Shown piece by piece: positions 43,774-51,865 of a stretch of 64,000 nucleotides of DNA (its first letter is position 1; every line of letters starts with the position of its first letter). The stretch is from the IMG/VR virus record IMGVR_UViG_3300023174_003433, positions 53,728 to 117,727 of that record. The stretch is one strand, 5' to 3'. Position numbers and translations under genes: made by a program. The stretch is from a virus. A model generated the notes under the pieces. That model did not search any database, had not been told where the DNA came from, and saw only the letters and a list, made by a program, of their open reading frames with translations.

Positions 43774-45223
43774 CTTCCAAACGAGATTTGCCGTATACAG
43801 GAACATCGTCTACTTGACCAACAATTTCTTTTACAACTTTAATTGGTATGATTTTTTTATTGGATTTTTCTTCTTCATGTTGAAAGATAGTACCAAAAAT
43901 GTCTTGTCTATCTAATGGTAAAGTATCACTCTTAATTAAAGTGGGTACATATCCATTGGTTATTAAGGTGAATGCCGAAGCAAACAAAGCCACATTATCT
44001 GAATAGGCATTGGCACATGAGATGTCCCAAAACTTTTCATCCAAGAACATACAGGCACCTTTACAAATGTGTAGTACAGGACACTCAGGACATTCTTTAC
44101 GATTTGACCAATGAGTAACTGATTTGAGTTCTACGTTTGAATAATCACTCAAATTACCACCATGATGTGATTCTCCATTCTTTGAGATTTCTAAAGAACT
44201 GACATTTTGACAGGTCATTACATTTCCACGTAAATCCACTGCAATGGTATGTTCGTCATCCATACCACATTTTTGGCCTAAGTATTTTGCTTCTGAGTGA
44301 TTTAAAATAGATTGAATCAAACTGTCAATTTTACCCAATTGAGCAACAAATCCTATTTTACCTCCAGTACCATACAATTCACCAAAAGCTTTTTTTCTGA
44401 ATTCAAAATGTTCTTTTTTTGTAATTAAAGAGTTTGAAATGCCTTCTTCATCATAAGCATCAACCAAAGAACCTTCACCAAGTTTAACGTCCTCATCACC
44501 AGTTAAATTCACAAACCAATCATAAATTTCTTTTCTACTTTGATTTTTAGAATTCAACATCGAATTAAAACTAAATTTTTTACCTAAACGAGTCATCATT
44601 CTATAAAACCCAAGAATAGTTTCTTTCTTTTCTGGATCGTCAAAAGGATCTGGACCACGAACAAATTGACCAGGACCATCATGTGATATGGCTACAGAAA
44701 AGTCCATCATCATCAACCAATCAATGATTTCATCTGTCAAAATAGAACCATTTGTAATAATACTAAATCTTGGTTTAGTTTTCCAATCATCAAATTTTTC
44801 AGCGATAGCCTCAGCCAAAGGTTTTAATGTTTTCCAATACACAAGAGGTTCACCACCCCAAAATTCGATTGCCAATCCAACATCTTCATCAAAATGTAAA
44901 GATTCTAATTTTTCCATGAAAGCATCGATGTCTTTCTTTGATGTTTCTGGTTGACGTTCAACAAATTTTTGAGAACAATAATCACAAGAATAATTACAAC
45001 TTAAACCCATTTGGATTTTTAAAGTACTAATTAATTTGGCCTTCTTTAATGGATGATTTTTATCAAAAGACTTAAATGGTTTTAAGTTAAAATTTTGTCT
45101 TTGATTTTCTGGATATTCAAAAATATTACCTTCTGCATCCTTTAAGACATTTGCAATGTTGTCATAATGGAAAATTTTTGTATCACCATCCTCAAATCTG
45201 GTGCCTTTAATTTCAAATAGCAT
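43769..45223 (-). CDS. SPASM-domain radical SAM peptide-modifying enzyme
   Basis: 484 residues. Cys76, Cys80 and Cys83 in GLSCNYSCDYCSQKF bind the SAM cluster. FWGGEPLVYWKTL is the GGEP motif. The C-terminal SPASM region has KCGMDDEHTIAVDLRGNVMTC and ECPECPVLHICKGACM for auxiliary Fe-S clusters. The family modifies ribosomal peptides or matures enzymes such as sulfatases. The N-terminal ~65 residues may hold a peptide-recognition part. Its likely target here is the cysteine-rich protein encoded next; that is inference. Confidence 0.85.
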   Translation of the reverse strand: MLFEIKGTRFEDGDTKIFHYDNIANVLKDAEGNIFEYPENQRQNFNLKPFKSFDKNHPLKKAKLISTLKIQMGLSCNYSCDYCSQKFVERQPETSKKDIDAFMEKLESLHFDEDVGLAIEFWGGEPLVYWKTLKPLAEAIAEKFDDWKTKPRFSIITNGSILTDEIIDWLMMMDFSVAISHDGPGQFVRGPDPFDDPEKKETILGFYRMMTRLGKKFSFNSMLNSKNQSRKEIYDWFVNLTGDEDVKLGEGSLVDAYDEEGISNSLITKKEHFEFRKKAFGELYGTGGKIGFVAQLGKIDSLIQSILNHSEAKYLGQKCGMDDEHTIAVDLRGNVMTCQNVSSLEISKNGESHHGGNLSDYSNVELKSVTHWSNRKECPECPVLHICKGACMFLDEKFWDISCANAYSDNVALFASAFTLITNGYVPTLIKSDTLPLDRQDIFGTIFQHEEEKSNKKIIPIKVVKEIVGQVDDVPVYGKSRLEV

Positions 45224-45231
45224 TTGTTATC

Positions 45232-45381
45232 CTAAAAAATTCGTTTATGTAATTCGGTTCTAAATCGTTCTATTTCTCTTAGTTGTTTAACGTATTCAGC
45301 CAATTCTTGCCTTACTCTTTCCTTGTTCGCTGATTCGTAGTATAGCCGCTGTTGTTTTGACATCATTCTTTTTTTGCTCAT
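45232..45381 (-). CDS. Small basic coiled-coil protein, 49 aa
   Basis: ATG at 45381 after an AGGAG ribosome site (ACAGGAGACCTG). Product MSKKRMMSKQQRLYYESANK.. continues as a charged helix (QELAEYVKQLREIERFRTELHKRIF). Its 3' end is 9 bp from the SPASM gene. The overlapping 69-residue frame uses another phase. No function assignable. Confidence 0.6.
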   Translation of the reverse strand: MSKKRMMSKQQRLYYESANKERVRQELAEYVKQLREIERFRTELHKRIF

Positions 45382-45505
45382 CAGGTCTCCTGTTATTTTT
45401 ATTATACTTGGATACTTTTTGAGCTTTTACTATGGGGGCAATTTTATCATTGACACCTCGTTGTTTAGTTAATAGAACAGGGAATTGAATATTCACATTT
45501 ACCAT
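45296..45505 (-). CDS. Possible small basic protein, 69 aa
   Basis: Frame from ATG at 45505 (MVNVNIQFPVLLTKQRG) overlaps the 49-residue gene by 86 bp and the upstream gene by 7 bp. The first ~40 residues look protein-like; the overlapped tail may be fortuitous. Lys/Arg-rich. Retained with low confidence because otherwise the 120-bp gap would be empty. Confidence 0.42.
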   Translation of the reverse strand: MVNVNIQFPVLLTKQRGVNDKIAPIVKAQKVSKYNKNNRRPDEQKKNDVKTTAAILRISEQGKSKARIG

Positions 45506-45780
45506 TCTCTAGGCAACTTTGTTTTGTGTGATTTGTGTAAGGTATTTCCTGGTACGGTGGCTTTGATTCGTTCAATGACACCTTTTTCAAAGGCAGCATC
45601 AGCAGTTTTGGTACCAGGTACAGACATACGACCAGCATCCGAAAATACTGGTAGATTCTCGGCTGAATGATGACGTTCTAGGTGTGGGTTATTGGAGATG
45701 AATTCATCCAATACCGTATAGGACATACGGTGTTCTTCAATTGAATTGGTTTTTTTATTTAAAAAATCATATGTTGGCAT
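45499..45780 (-). CDS. Conserved T4-like hypothetical protein, 93 aa
   Basis: MPTYDFLNKKTNSIEEHRMSYTVLDEFISNNPHLE recalls the FmdB-like N-terminus widely found in T4-like phages (MPTYDF.N...G.E.E), followed by SDAGRMSVPGTKTADAAFEKGVIERIKATVPG. The cysteines of a zinc ribbon are absent. ATG 45780 is used; a TTG one codon upstream is less likely. It overlaps the next gene by one base. Confidence 0.75.
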   Translation of the reverse strand: MPTYDFLNKKTNSIEEHRMSYTVLDEFISNNPHLERHHSAENLPVFSDAGRMSVPGTKTADAAFEKGVIERIKATVPGNTLHKSHKTKLPREW

Positions 45781-46370
45781 CAAAGGTACTCATGGGTAAG
45801 TGATGAATTCATTTTACGATACCATTCTTTCATAAAGGGTGGTACCTCTCTCTTATTTATCTTACCTTTCCATGACCAAAGATGTGATTTATTCATTTTG
45901 TAATAATTGTGATAGGACTTCAAGGAATCACCTGTCACCTTACATTCATCAGGCATGGCAGGTGTGGGACCAGTAAATTTACCTTTAGGTATATTGGTGG
46001 GCAATACCGCCAGATCAGGTATCAATCGTGCCGTAGCATGAACCTTGCCATAACGATAGGTAAATTCACTCAATAGTTCACACCACATATTATAAAGCCA
46101 CCGATAGTTTTCATTACTTTGGCGAACCCATATTGCAGAAGGATGATTCATCATAGTGGGTTTCATAAGGCGTTCTTCACGACCATCAGGCAACCGCCAT
46201 GCTTTGATTGACCGATTATTGGCCGACAATCTTTTGTATTCTTGGCCATCAAGCACTCGATGTGCTGTTGAAAGTAACTGAGCATACTCAATTACCATTT
46301 TGCAAACATGGCGGTCAACGTGCATTTGTGCACATTTTTTTACATCTTCATCAAGATAAAATATATTCAT
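45780..46370 (-). CDS. Conserved phage protein, 196 aa
   Basis: MNIFYLDEDVKKCAQMHVDRHVCKMVIEYAQLLSTAHRVLDG, then MMNHPSAIWVRQSNENYRWLYNMWCELLSEFTYRYGKVHATARLI, then PAMPDECKVTGDSLKSYHNYYKMNKSHLWSWKG. This family is very common in tailed phages with this order of motifs, but has no firmly assigned function. The many His, Trp and Tyr suggest a metal- or nucleotide-related enzyme. ATGA-type overlap to the membrane protein upstream. Confidence 0.78.
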   Translation of the reverse strand: MNIFYLDEDVKKCAQMHVDRHVCKMVIEYAQLLSTAHRVLDGQEYKRLSANNRSIKAWRLPDGREERLMKPTMMNHPSAIWVRQSNENYRWLYNMWCELLSEFTYRYGKVHATARLIPDLAVLPTNIPKGKFTGPTPAMPDECKVTGDSLKSYHNYYKMNKSHLWSWKGKINKREVPPFMKEWYRKMNSSLTHEYL

Positions 46371-46651
46371 AGCATTCTAATTAGTCCAATTGTGTCGATT
46401 GTGGTGAGAAGAATATAATTAGCCAGCATACCAAATGATTTACGAGTATAGGAAGCCCAACCATACATAGCGCAACCGGCAATCCAAATAGGGTATAAGA
46501 TAAGAAGTGGGGGGTTGGGAACGGTGAGAGCCATAGTGATACTGCAACCAATGCTAATAGCCCAAGCAACGAGTTCAACCAGAAAACGTATTCTATTACT
46601 TTTCCAATCATCACGAATCCAATCAAACAGGTTATAAAATAAATCGTTCAC
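46367..46651 (-). CDS. Conserved phage membrane protein, 94 aa
   Basis: NLFDWIRDDWKSNRIRFLVELVAWAISIGCSITMALTVPNPPLLILYPIWIAGCAMYGWASYTRKSFGMLANYILLTTIDTIGLIRML. Three hydrophobic segments and the conserved FDWIRDDW..N..RF and FG..ANY..L...D.IGLIRML motifs resemble small inner-membrane proteins of T4-like phages. Role unknown. Confidence 0.75.
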   Translation of the reverse strand: MNDLFYNLFDWIRDDWKSNRIRFLVELVAWAISIGCSITMALTVPNPPLLILYPIWIAGCAMYGWASYTRKSFGMLANYILLTTIDTIGLIRML

Positions 46652-46911
46652 TTAATAACGCTTATTTTTTTATTAAAAATTGAATCTAAATCATCCAAAT
46701 CATCTTCTTGTTTAAGAGTTGTTGTGGATTGATTATCATTTACAATTTCCAAATAACCACCAAAATTGAATCCACAACCTTTTAAAAAAGTTTCAAACTC
46801 ACCAATAACACTATCTAAATGGTCAGCATTGAATTCAAATGTTTTTTTGGTGACGATTGCATCAGCAAATGGCATTGGATCATCTTCACAAATAAATGTA
46901 AACTTACTCAT
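46648..46911 (-). CDS. Conserved T4-like hypothetical protein, 87 aa
   Basis: MSKFTFICEDDPMPFADAIVTKKTFEFNADHLDSVIGEFETFLKGCGFNFGGYLEI matches a small family in T4-like phages of aquatic bacteria (FICE...PMPF......TK.T.EF). Acidic, two cysteines. Function unknown. Four-base overlaps with both neighbours. Confidence 0.72.
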   Translation of the reverse strand: MSKFTFICEDDPMPFADAIVTKKTFEFNADHLDSVIGEFETFLKGCGFNFGGYLEIVNDNQSTTTLKQEDDLDDLDSIFNKKISVIK

Positions 46912-47186
46912 AATTTTGGAATATCCAAATCAACAGGTGTATTTTTCTTTAAAGACTTAATACGAGCCGCAATATCTTCACTCGACACAGTTTGCATAGC
47001 AAATTGTTTGAACTGGTCATAAGTATCTTTTACTTTGTATGCCTTGCTACCACCAACAGCTGCTTGGTCAGCAATGAATAAAGCACAACCACCTGCGGCC
47101 AAAGGAGCAATCTCAATTACTTCATCTAAATTAATGATTACTTTACATTGTTTTTCTACTGATTCAACTTCAACAAATAATGCCAT
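46908..47186 (-). CDS. Hypothetical protein, 92 aa
   Basis: MALFVEVESVEKQCKVIINLDEVIEIAPLAAGGCALFIADQ..AYKVKDTYDQFKQF. A compact alpha/beta sequence resembling short LytTR-like or flagellar-FlbD-like folds (INLDEVIEI.....G..LF), but this similarity is weak. Part of a tightly coupled run of small genes. Confidence 0.65.
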   Translation of the reverse strand: MALFVEVESVEKQCKVIINLDEVIEIAPLAAGGCALFIADQAAVGGSKAYKVKDTYDQFKQFAMQTVSSEDIAARIKSLKKNTPVDLDIPKL

Positions 47187-47359
47187 TATGCTTCTCCCTT
47201 TTCAGATTTGTTTTCTTTCAATTTGGCCAACTTGGCACGTTTTTCCAATACTTCTGCTTCAATCATCATGCTTTTCCAATGACCACGTTTACTGTCAGGC
47301 ATTAGTGCAAGAATTCGTTTTGATTCTTTACTTAGTTTAAAATCACTATTTGTTTTCAT
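47186..47359 (-). CDS. Small basic protein, 57 aa
   Basis: ATG at 47359; product MKTNSDFKLSKESKRILALMPDSKRGHWKSMMIEAEVLEKRAKLAKLKENKSEKGEA. It is Lys-rich and helical; the LMPDSKRGHWKSMMIEAE segment recurs in small T4-like proteins. Its stop overlaps the next ATG (TAATG). Unknown role. Confidence 0.65.
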   Translation of the reverse strand: MKTNSDFKLSKESKRILALMPDSKRGHWKSMMIEAEVLEKRAKLAKLKENKSEKGEA

Positions 47360-47634
47360 TTAGTTACCTTTTGAATTGACTCCTGTTTATCACAATCTTT
47401 TACACGAACCAATAATGTATCTGTTTGATTTAGTGGTCGTACAAAAAAACATTCACCTTTAACTGACCAAACCAACTTGTTTTGAATACCACCATCAAAG
47501 TTACCATTGACAGGCACATTCATAAAATATGGTGTGTAGTGGAATGTTAAACCAAATACAATAATGGCAACAAAAAATATTGTTCGATTACTTTGAAACC
47601 ATTCACTTATTTTTTTAATGATTAATGTAAACAT
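47356..47634 (-). CDS. Membrane-anchored protein, 92 aa
   Basis: ATG 47634 is chosen over an in-frame TTG two codons upstream. MFTLIIKKISEWFQSNRT precedes one transmembrane segment (IFFVAIIVFGLTFHYTPYF) and a ~60-residue extracytoplasmic domain with two Cys. Not recognised. Could be a phage envelope protein such as a superinfection or lysis factor; this is not supported beyond topology. Confidence 0.62.
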   Translation of the reverse strand: MFTLIIKKISEWFQSNRTIFFVAIIVFGLTFHYTPYFMNVPVNGNFDGGIQNKLVWSVKGECFFVRPLNQTDTLLVRVKDCDKQESIQKVTK

Positions 47635-47863
47635 CAGCAATTCCTTTAGTAAATAATATGGCCATTGTACCAGTAAACATCATTAAAGTCAATAGAAATA
47701 TGGTACACTTTGTTGATTGTTCACGATAGTATTCCACTTCTCGTTCAATCATCTCATGTTGCGCCTGAACCATATCTGGTACATCAGGTGCCATGAGTTT
47801 AAGAGTTTCGGTAGATTGTTCCAATCGTTTCACCGCCTGCCAATAACGATAATAAGATAACAT
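47615..47863 (-). CDS. Membrane protein, 82 aa
   Basis: ATG at 47863 (MLSYYRYWQAVKRLEQST). A helical amphipathic region (DMVQAQHEMIEREVEYYREQS) precedes a transmembrane segment (CTIFLLTLMMFTGTMAILF). It overlaps the preceding membrane gene by 20 bp, so both are likely made together. Function unknown. Confidence 0.62.
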   Translation of the reverse strand: MLSYYRYWQAVKRLEQSTETLKLMAPDVPDMVQAQHEMIEREVEYYREQSTKCTIFLLTLMMFTGTMAILFTKGIADVYINH

Positions 47864-47865
47864 GA

Positions 47866-48531
47866 TTAGTCCCACAAATTACGATAGTATTTACCAAATA
47901 GTATTAGACCATTTTTAATTCTATCGTCCACTTTTTCGTGGCCTTCACGATCCCATACTCTCTTTGATTTCCAACCTGGTTTAAACATATTGGCAATATC
48001 TTCGTTTTGATCGTTTTTATCACCAGACCAGAATTCTTCTTCCCATGAATCATCAACGAGATGTTCAAATGCCCAAATCATTTCATTCATTACATAATCC
48101 CAACGCTTGAAATGGTTTGAATCGGTGTCCCACTCATTCTCTTTTGGTTCAGCATTGGTAGATTTCAATTCATCAGGCACATCTTCATCATCAACATATG
48201 GTGCGCCATGCTTTTCTTTATTCAACTGTTTAAGCATTGGCAAAATAATTTGTGATAGTGTGTGGTCCATTGACCATGTATCGTATCTATCAATCTTCAC
48301 ATACTTGATTGGTGGATGAATAAAATCTAAAACTACACGAATGGCGGTACTGATAGGTTCCATTCGATTGGCCCATTTATTAACCCATGCAGGATGATCC
48401 ACATAATCTTCATCTGCGATTACACCTTTATTGCGACCGCATTTACTCCAATCAGTCCAGAAAAAGATGTATTCTAGGATTGTATATGGAGAAATCCAGT
48501 GATTTCTATAATTACTTAAATAAACTTTCAT
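47866..48531 (-). CDS. Conserved phage protein, 221 aa
   Basis: ATG 48531 gives MKVYLSNYRNHWISPYTILEYIFFW, the conserved start of a family common in T4-like phages; a longer start five codons upstream is less likely. Many Trp and acidic residues: FKRWDYVMNEMIWAFEHLVDDSWEEEFW. Later KVDDRIKNGLILFGKYYRNLW. No catalytic motif I can name. Probably cytoplasmic and early. Confidence 0.72.
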   Translation of the reverse strand: MKVYLSNYRNHWISPYTILEYIFFWTDWSKCGRNKGVIADEDYVDHPAWVNKWANRMEPISTAIRVVLDFIHPPIKYVKIDRYDTWSMDHTLSQIILPMLKQLNKEKHGAPYVDDEDVPDELKSTNAEPKENEWDTDSNHFKRWDYVMNEMIWAFEHLVDDSWEEEFWSGDKNDQNEDIANMFKPGWKSKRVWDREGHEKVDDRIKNGLILFGKYYRNLWD

Positions 48532-48896
48532 TTTTCTACCCACCATTCAATTTTAGGATTATTTCTTTCATACAATTCAACCAATTCTTCCAATGACCAC
48601 ATAAAATCGGTCTCAAAAGTATCTAACCATTTACCAAATTGGTGCCAAGATTCTGCCTTCATTGGGCCAACACCAATCTCATCACCAAACTGACCTAAAT
48701 CTTCACCACGACAATCAATACGACCACATGAATACTCCTGAATAATCTCGGAATACTCAACGACATCACCGGCCTTTCGGTTGGTCAAAGTAGAATCCTC
48801 GGTGAGTGTTCGTTTAATCTTTTTAAGTAGGCCACGATCCTCGTACCATTTCAGGTTCGCCACTCCCATCCAGTTTGTGCTATATCTCACAGGCAT
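48528..48896 (-). CDS. Hypothetical protein, 122 aa
   Basis: MPVRYSTNWMGVANLKWYEDRGL, then YSCGRIDCRGEDLGQFGDEIGVGPMKAESWHQFGKWLDTFETDFMWSLEELVELYERNNPKIEWW. The GRIDC..ED and MKAESW.....WL segments recur in small phage proteins of unknown role. Overlaps both neighbours (4 and 17 bp), so part of one coupled unit. Confidence 0.68.
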   Translation of the reverse strand: MPVRYSTNWMGVANLKWYEDRGLLKKIKRTLTEDSTLTNRKAGDVVEYSEIIQEYSCGRIDCRGEDLGQFGDEIGVGPMKAESWHQFGKWLDTFETDFMWSLEELVELYERNNPKIEWWVEK

Positions 48897-49212
48897 AATT
48901 TAACTCTTTCCAATTTGTGTTCTCAGGCAGCATCTCAATTTTGAAATCTGCCTTATCAATAAAGTTTTGTAATACTCTACCACCATAACCATTGGTGCCG
49001 TATGAATTCTTATAACAACGATATACCGATCCAGAGTGACCATGAAAATCATAGTAATCATCCGTTGATTCAACATTAACGATACCACTATTGAATTGCC
49101 ATGAATCGGAACCAATATATCCACCATACCAACAGGCAAATACCTTGTATAGTGGTTCTTTATCGGCTGTAATCTTCACTACAACCCATTTATCAGGTGT
49201 ATAATCACTCAT
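48880..49212 (-). CDS. Hypothetical protein, 110 aa
   Basis: ATG 49212 (MSDYTPDKWVVVKITADKEPLYKVFACWYGGYIGSDSWQFNSGI) fits the spacing better than an ATG four codons upstream. Tyr- and Gly-rich alpha/beta sequence with SGSVYRCYKNSYGT. A phage family of this form exists, function unknown. Confidence 0.65.
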   Translation of the reverse strand: MSDYTPDKWVVVKITADKEPLYKVFACWYGGYIGSDSWQFNSGIVNVESTDDYYDFHGHSGSVYRCYKNSYGTNGYGGRVLQNFIDKADFKIEMLPENTNWKELNYACEI

Positions 49213-49552
49213 TAACTCTCTCAATCTTTAATAATTGGCCATTCATGAATAATGATTTATATTCAATCCATTTATCGGCCTTATGACCACCATTCTCTTT
49301 ATCTTCACGGTAGAACCTAATGGCACCATCAAAATCATGGCAATACACCCAGCGTTCATTGAATTGTCTTAGATAACCACCCAAGAATCCATCATTATCT
49401 TCTATCCATTCAGCATCATAATCTTCATGCCACAAATATATGTGGCCAGAATCTTGGTCATGTTCAATTTTGTATTTGTCTAGAGTTTGGCAAGGTGTAT
49501 CTTTGGTTTGATACACCTCACCTTGGTAATGAATCTCATCAAACATTCCCAT
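49205..49552 (-). CDS. MGMFD-type conserved protein, 115 aa
   Basis: Starts MGMFDEIHYQGEVYQTKDTPCQTLDKYKIEHDQDSGHIYLWHEDYD, the recognisable MGMFD family found in Proteobacteria and their phages. WIEYKSLFMNGQLLKIERV follows. No biochemical function is established. Lies one base from the metallophosphoesterase. Confidence 0.7.
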   Translation of the reverse strand: MGMFDEIHYQGEVYQTKDTPCQTLDKYKIEHDQDSGHIYLWHEDYDAEWIEDNDGFLGGYLRQFNERWVYCHDFDGAIRFYREDKENGGHKADKWIEYKSLFMNGQLLKIERVNE

Positions 49553-50410
49553 TTAAATCTCCAAATATATCAATTTAAATTCTTTTGCTCTCTGTTCATA
49601 ACCAACATAACCACGAGGATTACAAACTACTCTCGTATCACCAACCATATAATCAGATACATTGTGCATATGACCATGAGTCCACAATTTAATCTGTGGC
49701 CTATCCATAATAAACTCGGACAAATCAGAATGAAATGCGCCATTCATCAATGTATCAAACCGATAACACTCAGCAATACTGATTGGCGTTGGTGCATGGT
49801 GTGTTACCACAACATACTGTTTTGTTTTATTCTCAGTAGCAATCTTTATGTAGTCCAACATTTTTTTATGGTCTTCCACAGAATCTTCTGCTGACCACAA
49901 TGAAGGTGTTTGATAATGATCCACAGATTTAACAACCAAAGTGTTATCATGGTAAACATTCTTCTTATGCTGAACCATACGATTGCTGTTTTTAGTTAAA
50001 CGAAAATCATTCATCGCTCTACCACAATGCCATAAAGTTAATGAATCACCTTTGTTCATATCAGTCCATAATGTACCAGCAACAAAGGTCACATCATTGT
50101 GTTCCCATGTTTCTTTTTCTAATACATGAATGTTTGGTAAATCGGCTAATTCAGCCTTCAATCTATCATACGTATTAGCAATATCAAAATCATAATGCTC
50201 ATGATTACCCATGATATACACAACGTGAGGAAATTGAAAAGCACACCGGCTAAAGAAACTTTTTACCTTATTTCTTTCTTTTGGCTTTTTCTTAAACTGA
50301 CTAGCGGTACAGATATCACCACTCAGGATGAGGACGTCAGCATTCTCCTCATTCTTTAAAATGAGGTCACCAAATTCTAAATGGATATCGGATGCTAACG
50401 CTATTTTCAT
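49553..50410 (-). CDS. Calcineurin-like metallophosphoesterase
   Basis: 285 residues. Metal-ligand motifs in order: ASDIHLEFGD (Asp8, His10), ILSGDIC (GD), YIMGNHEHYD (GNHE), VVVTHHAPTP (His) and LWTHGHMHN (GHxH). This is the full binuclear metallophosphoesterase set. Similar phage enzymes act on phosphodiesters or cyclic nucleotides; a defence-counter role such as removing a cyclic signal is possible but unproven. Overlaps the 78-aa gene by one base. Confidence 0.88.
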   Translation of the reverse strand: MKIALASDIHLEFGDLILKNEENADVLILSGDICTASQFKKKPKERNKVKSFFSRCAFQFPHVVYIMGNHEHYDFDIANTYDRLKAELADLPNIHVLEKETWEHNDVTFVAGTLWTDMNKGDSLTLWHCGRAMNDFRLTKNSNRMVQHKKNVYHDNTLVVKSVDHYQTPSLWSAEDSVEDHKKMLDYIKIATENKTKQYVVVTHHAPTPISIAECYRFDTLMNGAFHSDLSEFIMDRPQIKLWTHGHMHNVSDYMVGDTRVVCNPRGYVGYEQRAKEFKLIYLEI

Positions 50411-50646
50411 TAATGCAATCTTTCTGGTTTCTCTAATTCTTTATTTAAAATACTTTCACCCACACTTAATAATAATTTGGCCAAATCATCTGAACTTTTT
50501 ACTGAATTATTCAAATGAATTAATCTGGCCAATGTTACTGCACTAAATTTTAATGGTGATATTTTATATTTAACACATGATTCAGTTATAAACAAATCAA
50601 TCTCATCTGAAACTAAATGCAATTCACTTTCATCAAATTGATCCAT
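50410..50646 (-). CDS. Hypothetical protein, 78 aa
   Basis: Acidic helical protein MDQFDESELHLVSDEIDLFITESCVKYKISPLKFSAVTLARLIHLN. No family recognised. The overlap with the metallophosphoesterase ATG suggests a coupled partner, but nothing more can be said. Confidence 0.62.
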   Translation of the reverse strand: MDQFDESELHLVSDEIDLFITESCVKYKISPLKFSAVTLARLIHLNNSVKSSDDLAKLLLSVGESILNKELEKPERLH

Positions 50647-51082
50647 GTTTAACTCGTTTCATGTAATCTTTTTTCCATTGTTTACGCCATTTAACGGTTT
50701 CCATATTACTTTCACGGTCACGCCATAACGCATTACACTCTGATTGTGTCATACCACCATATAGTTTACAATCTTCCATAAACATCTCTTGGTCAGGTGA
50801 CATTTTTGCTTCAGGTTTCACCTCTGCAACGGGTGGTTGTGGTTTAATTTCTTCTACCTTTGGTTCTTCTTTAGCAATAGGAGTTACCACAGCAACCTCA
50901 GTAGGTTTATCAACCTTTTTGGATGGCATAGCAAATACAGCAACACAAAATGCCAAACCAACACCAATAACAATATAACGCCAATACATTCCAACCAAGA
51001 AAATGACGATTGCTGAAATGATTACGATTTGTAACACATCGGTAGTTAAACCTACTGCGGCTAAATTATCAAATAATTGCAT
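50633..51082 (-). CDS. Membrane-anchored Pro/Lys/Glu-rich protein, 149 aa
   Basis: Residues ~15-52 contain two adjacent hydrophobic segments (VLQIVIISAIVIFLVGMYW, YIVIGVGLAFCVAVFAM). A P/K/E/V-rich spacer follows (KEEPKVEEIKPQPPVAEVKPE), then a helical end with DQEMFMEDCKLYGGMTQSECNALWRDRES. The topology would span the periplasm, as inner-membrane spanins do. It is adjacent to a lipoprotein, so an i-spanin/o-spanin pair is possible. This is inference from topology only. Confidence 0.65.
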   Translation of the reverse strand: MQLFDNLAAVGLTTDVLQIVIISAIVIFLVGMYWRYIVIGVGLAFCVAVFAMPSKKVDKPTEVAVVTPIAKEEPKVEEIKPQPPVAEVKPEAKMSPDQEMFMEDCKLYGGMTQSECNALWRDRESNMETVKWRKQWKKDYMKRVKHGSI

Positions 51083-51084
51083 GA

Positions 51085-51312
51085 TTATCTCACAGGTTCA
51101 CAAATAACATTTACTGGCACCAATAGTTTGCCGTGTTCTGTATTAACGACAACATAATCAACATAGGGGCGCATACGAGCATTCACACAATCTTTGTGTG
51201 CTTTAACAACGTCTGCACGATCCATTGCTTTAGGGCCATCATAGTTGGTCAATTTAGGTGTTGATGAGCACCCTACGACCAACAACAAGGCGGCACCAAT
51301 TAGATATTTCAT
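51085..51312 (-). CDS. Small lipoprotein, 75 aa
   Basis: MKYLIGAALLLVVGCSSTPKL has a clear lipobox (VVGC) giving a mature lipidated protein of about 60 residues. AHKDCVNARMRPYVDYVVVNTEHGKLLVPVNVICEP follows with two further Cys. Position after the Pro-rich membrane protein suggests an outer-membrane spanin-like partner, though the mature part is not Pro-rich as usual. Confidence 0.72.
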   Translation of the reverse strand: MKYLIGAALLLVVGCSSTPKLTNYDGPKAMDRADVVKAHKDCVNARMRPYVDYVVVNTEHGKLLVPVNVICEPVR

Positions 51313-51509
51313 TTTAACTCCATAACGTGTTTAATAACTGCATTTGCTTCACTCAAATCAGATTTAGCCAAAGCGGCCTCAATCAACGATTCACGAAGCG
51401 TTTCTTCTTTTGATCGGTTCAACAACCATTGCATAAACAAATTTGCTTCCGATCTATCATAGAAATTTTTAATGGGTTTACCATTCATTCTTACTGTGTA
51501 TTGTATCAT
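51309..51509 (-). CDS. Hypothetical protein, 66 aa
   Basis: MIQYTVRMNGKPIKNFYDRSEANLFMQWLLNRSKEETLRESLIEAALAKSDLSEANAVIKHV. A short beta start then helices. Four-base overlaps on both sides. Not recognised. Confidence 0.6.
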   Translation of the reverse strand: MIQYTVRMNGKPIKNFYDRSEANLFMQWLLNRSKEETLRESLIEAALAKSDLSEANAVIKHVMELK

Positions 51510-51637
51510 TTTGAATCCACACTAATTGAGGTGTTTTTAACTTTATCAATTCCACTATCCACCATCTGTGCAAAGCCAGTAAAGCCTGTAGTAGCGACAA
51601 TAAAGCCTAAAACAAAACCTATCACAAAATTAATCAT
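51506..51637 (-). CDS. Small membrane protein, 43 aa
   Basis: ATG at 51637 after AAGGAAAC. MINFVIGFVLGFIVATTGFTGFA is one hydrophobic helix, then QMVDSGIDKVKNTSISVDSK. Stop overlaps the next ATG as ATGA. Function unknown. Confidence 0.62.
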   Translation of the reverse strand: MINFVIGFVLGFIVATTGFTGFAQMVDSGIDKVKNTSISVDSK

Positions 51638-51646
51638 AATGTTTCC

Positions 51647-51865
51647 TTATTCTGGTACCAACATCAACTTACCAATACCAACATATTCTTCAATGGACTT
51701 CTTTAGGTTGCGCTTGGAGGTCGATGGCGATATGAACACATAGTCTTGGTGGTCGCCTTCTTCGGCACTCATATATTCGTTTAGGTACTTAATGGCATCA
51801 ACGGGGTTATCAAACTCCTTTTGGTGTGTCTTATTAAACAATCTAGGTTTTGCAATATATCTCAT
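51647..51865 (-). CDS. Hypothetical protein, 72 aa
   Basis: ATG 51865 (MRYIAKPRLFNKTHQKEFDNPVDAIKYLNEYMS) overlaps the upstream stop as ATGA and is preferred to a start 14 codons earlier that lies within another gene. The rest is DYVFISPSTSKRNLKKSIEEY. No family recognised. Confidence 0.6.
   Translation of the reverse strand: MRYIAKPRLFNKTHQKEFDNPVDAIKYLNEYMSAEEGDHQDYVFISPSTSKRNLKKSIEEYVGIGKLMLVPE

Noticed and set aside
46381-46626. Alternative minus-strand 81-residue frame
   Set aside because: Out-of-phase shadow of the conserved membrane protein at 46367-46651, which has the recognisable FDWIRDDW motif.
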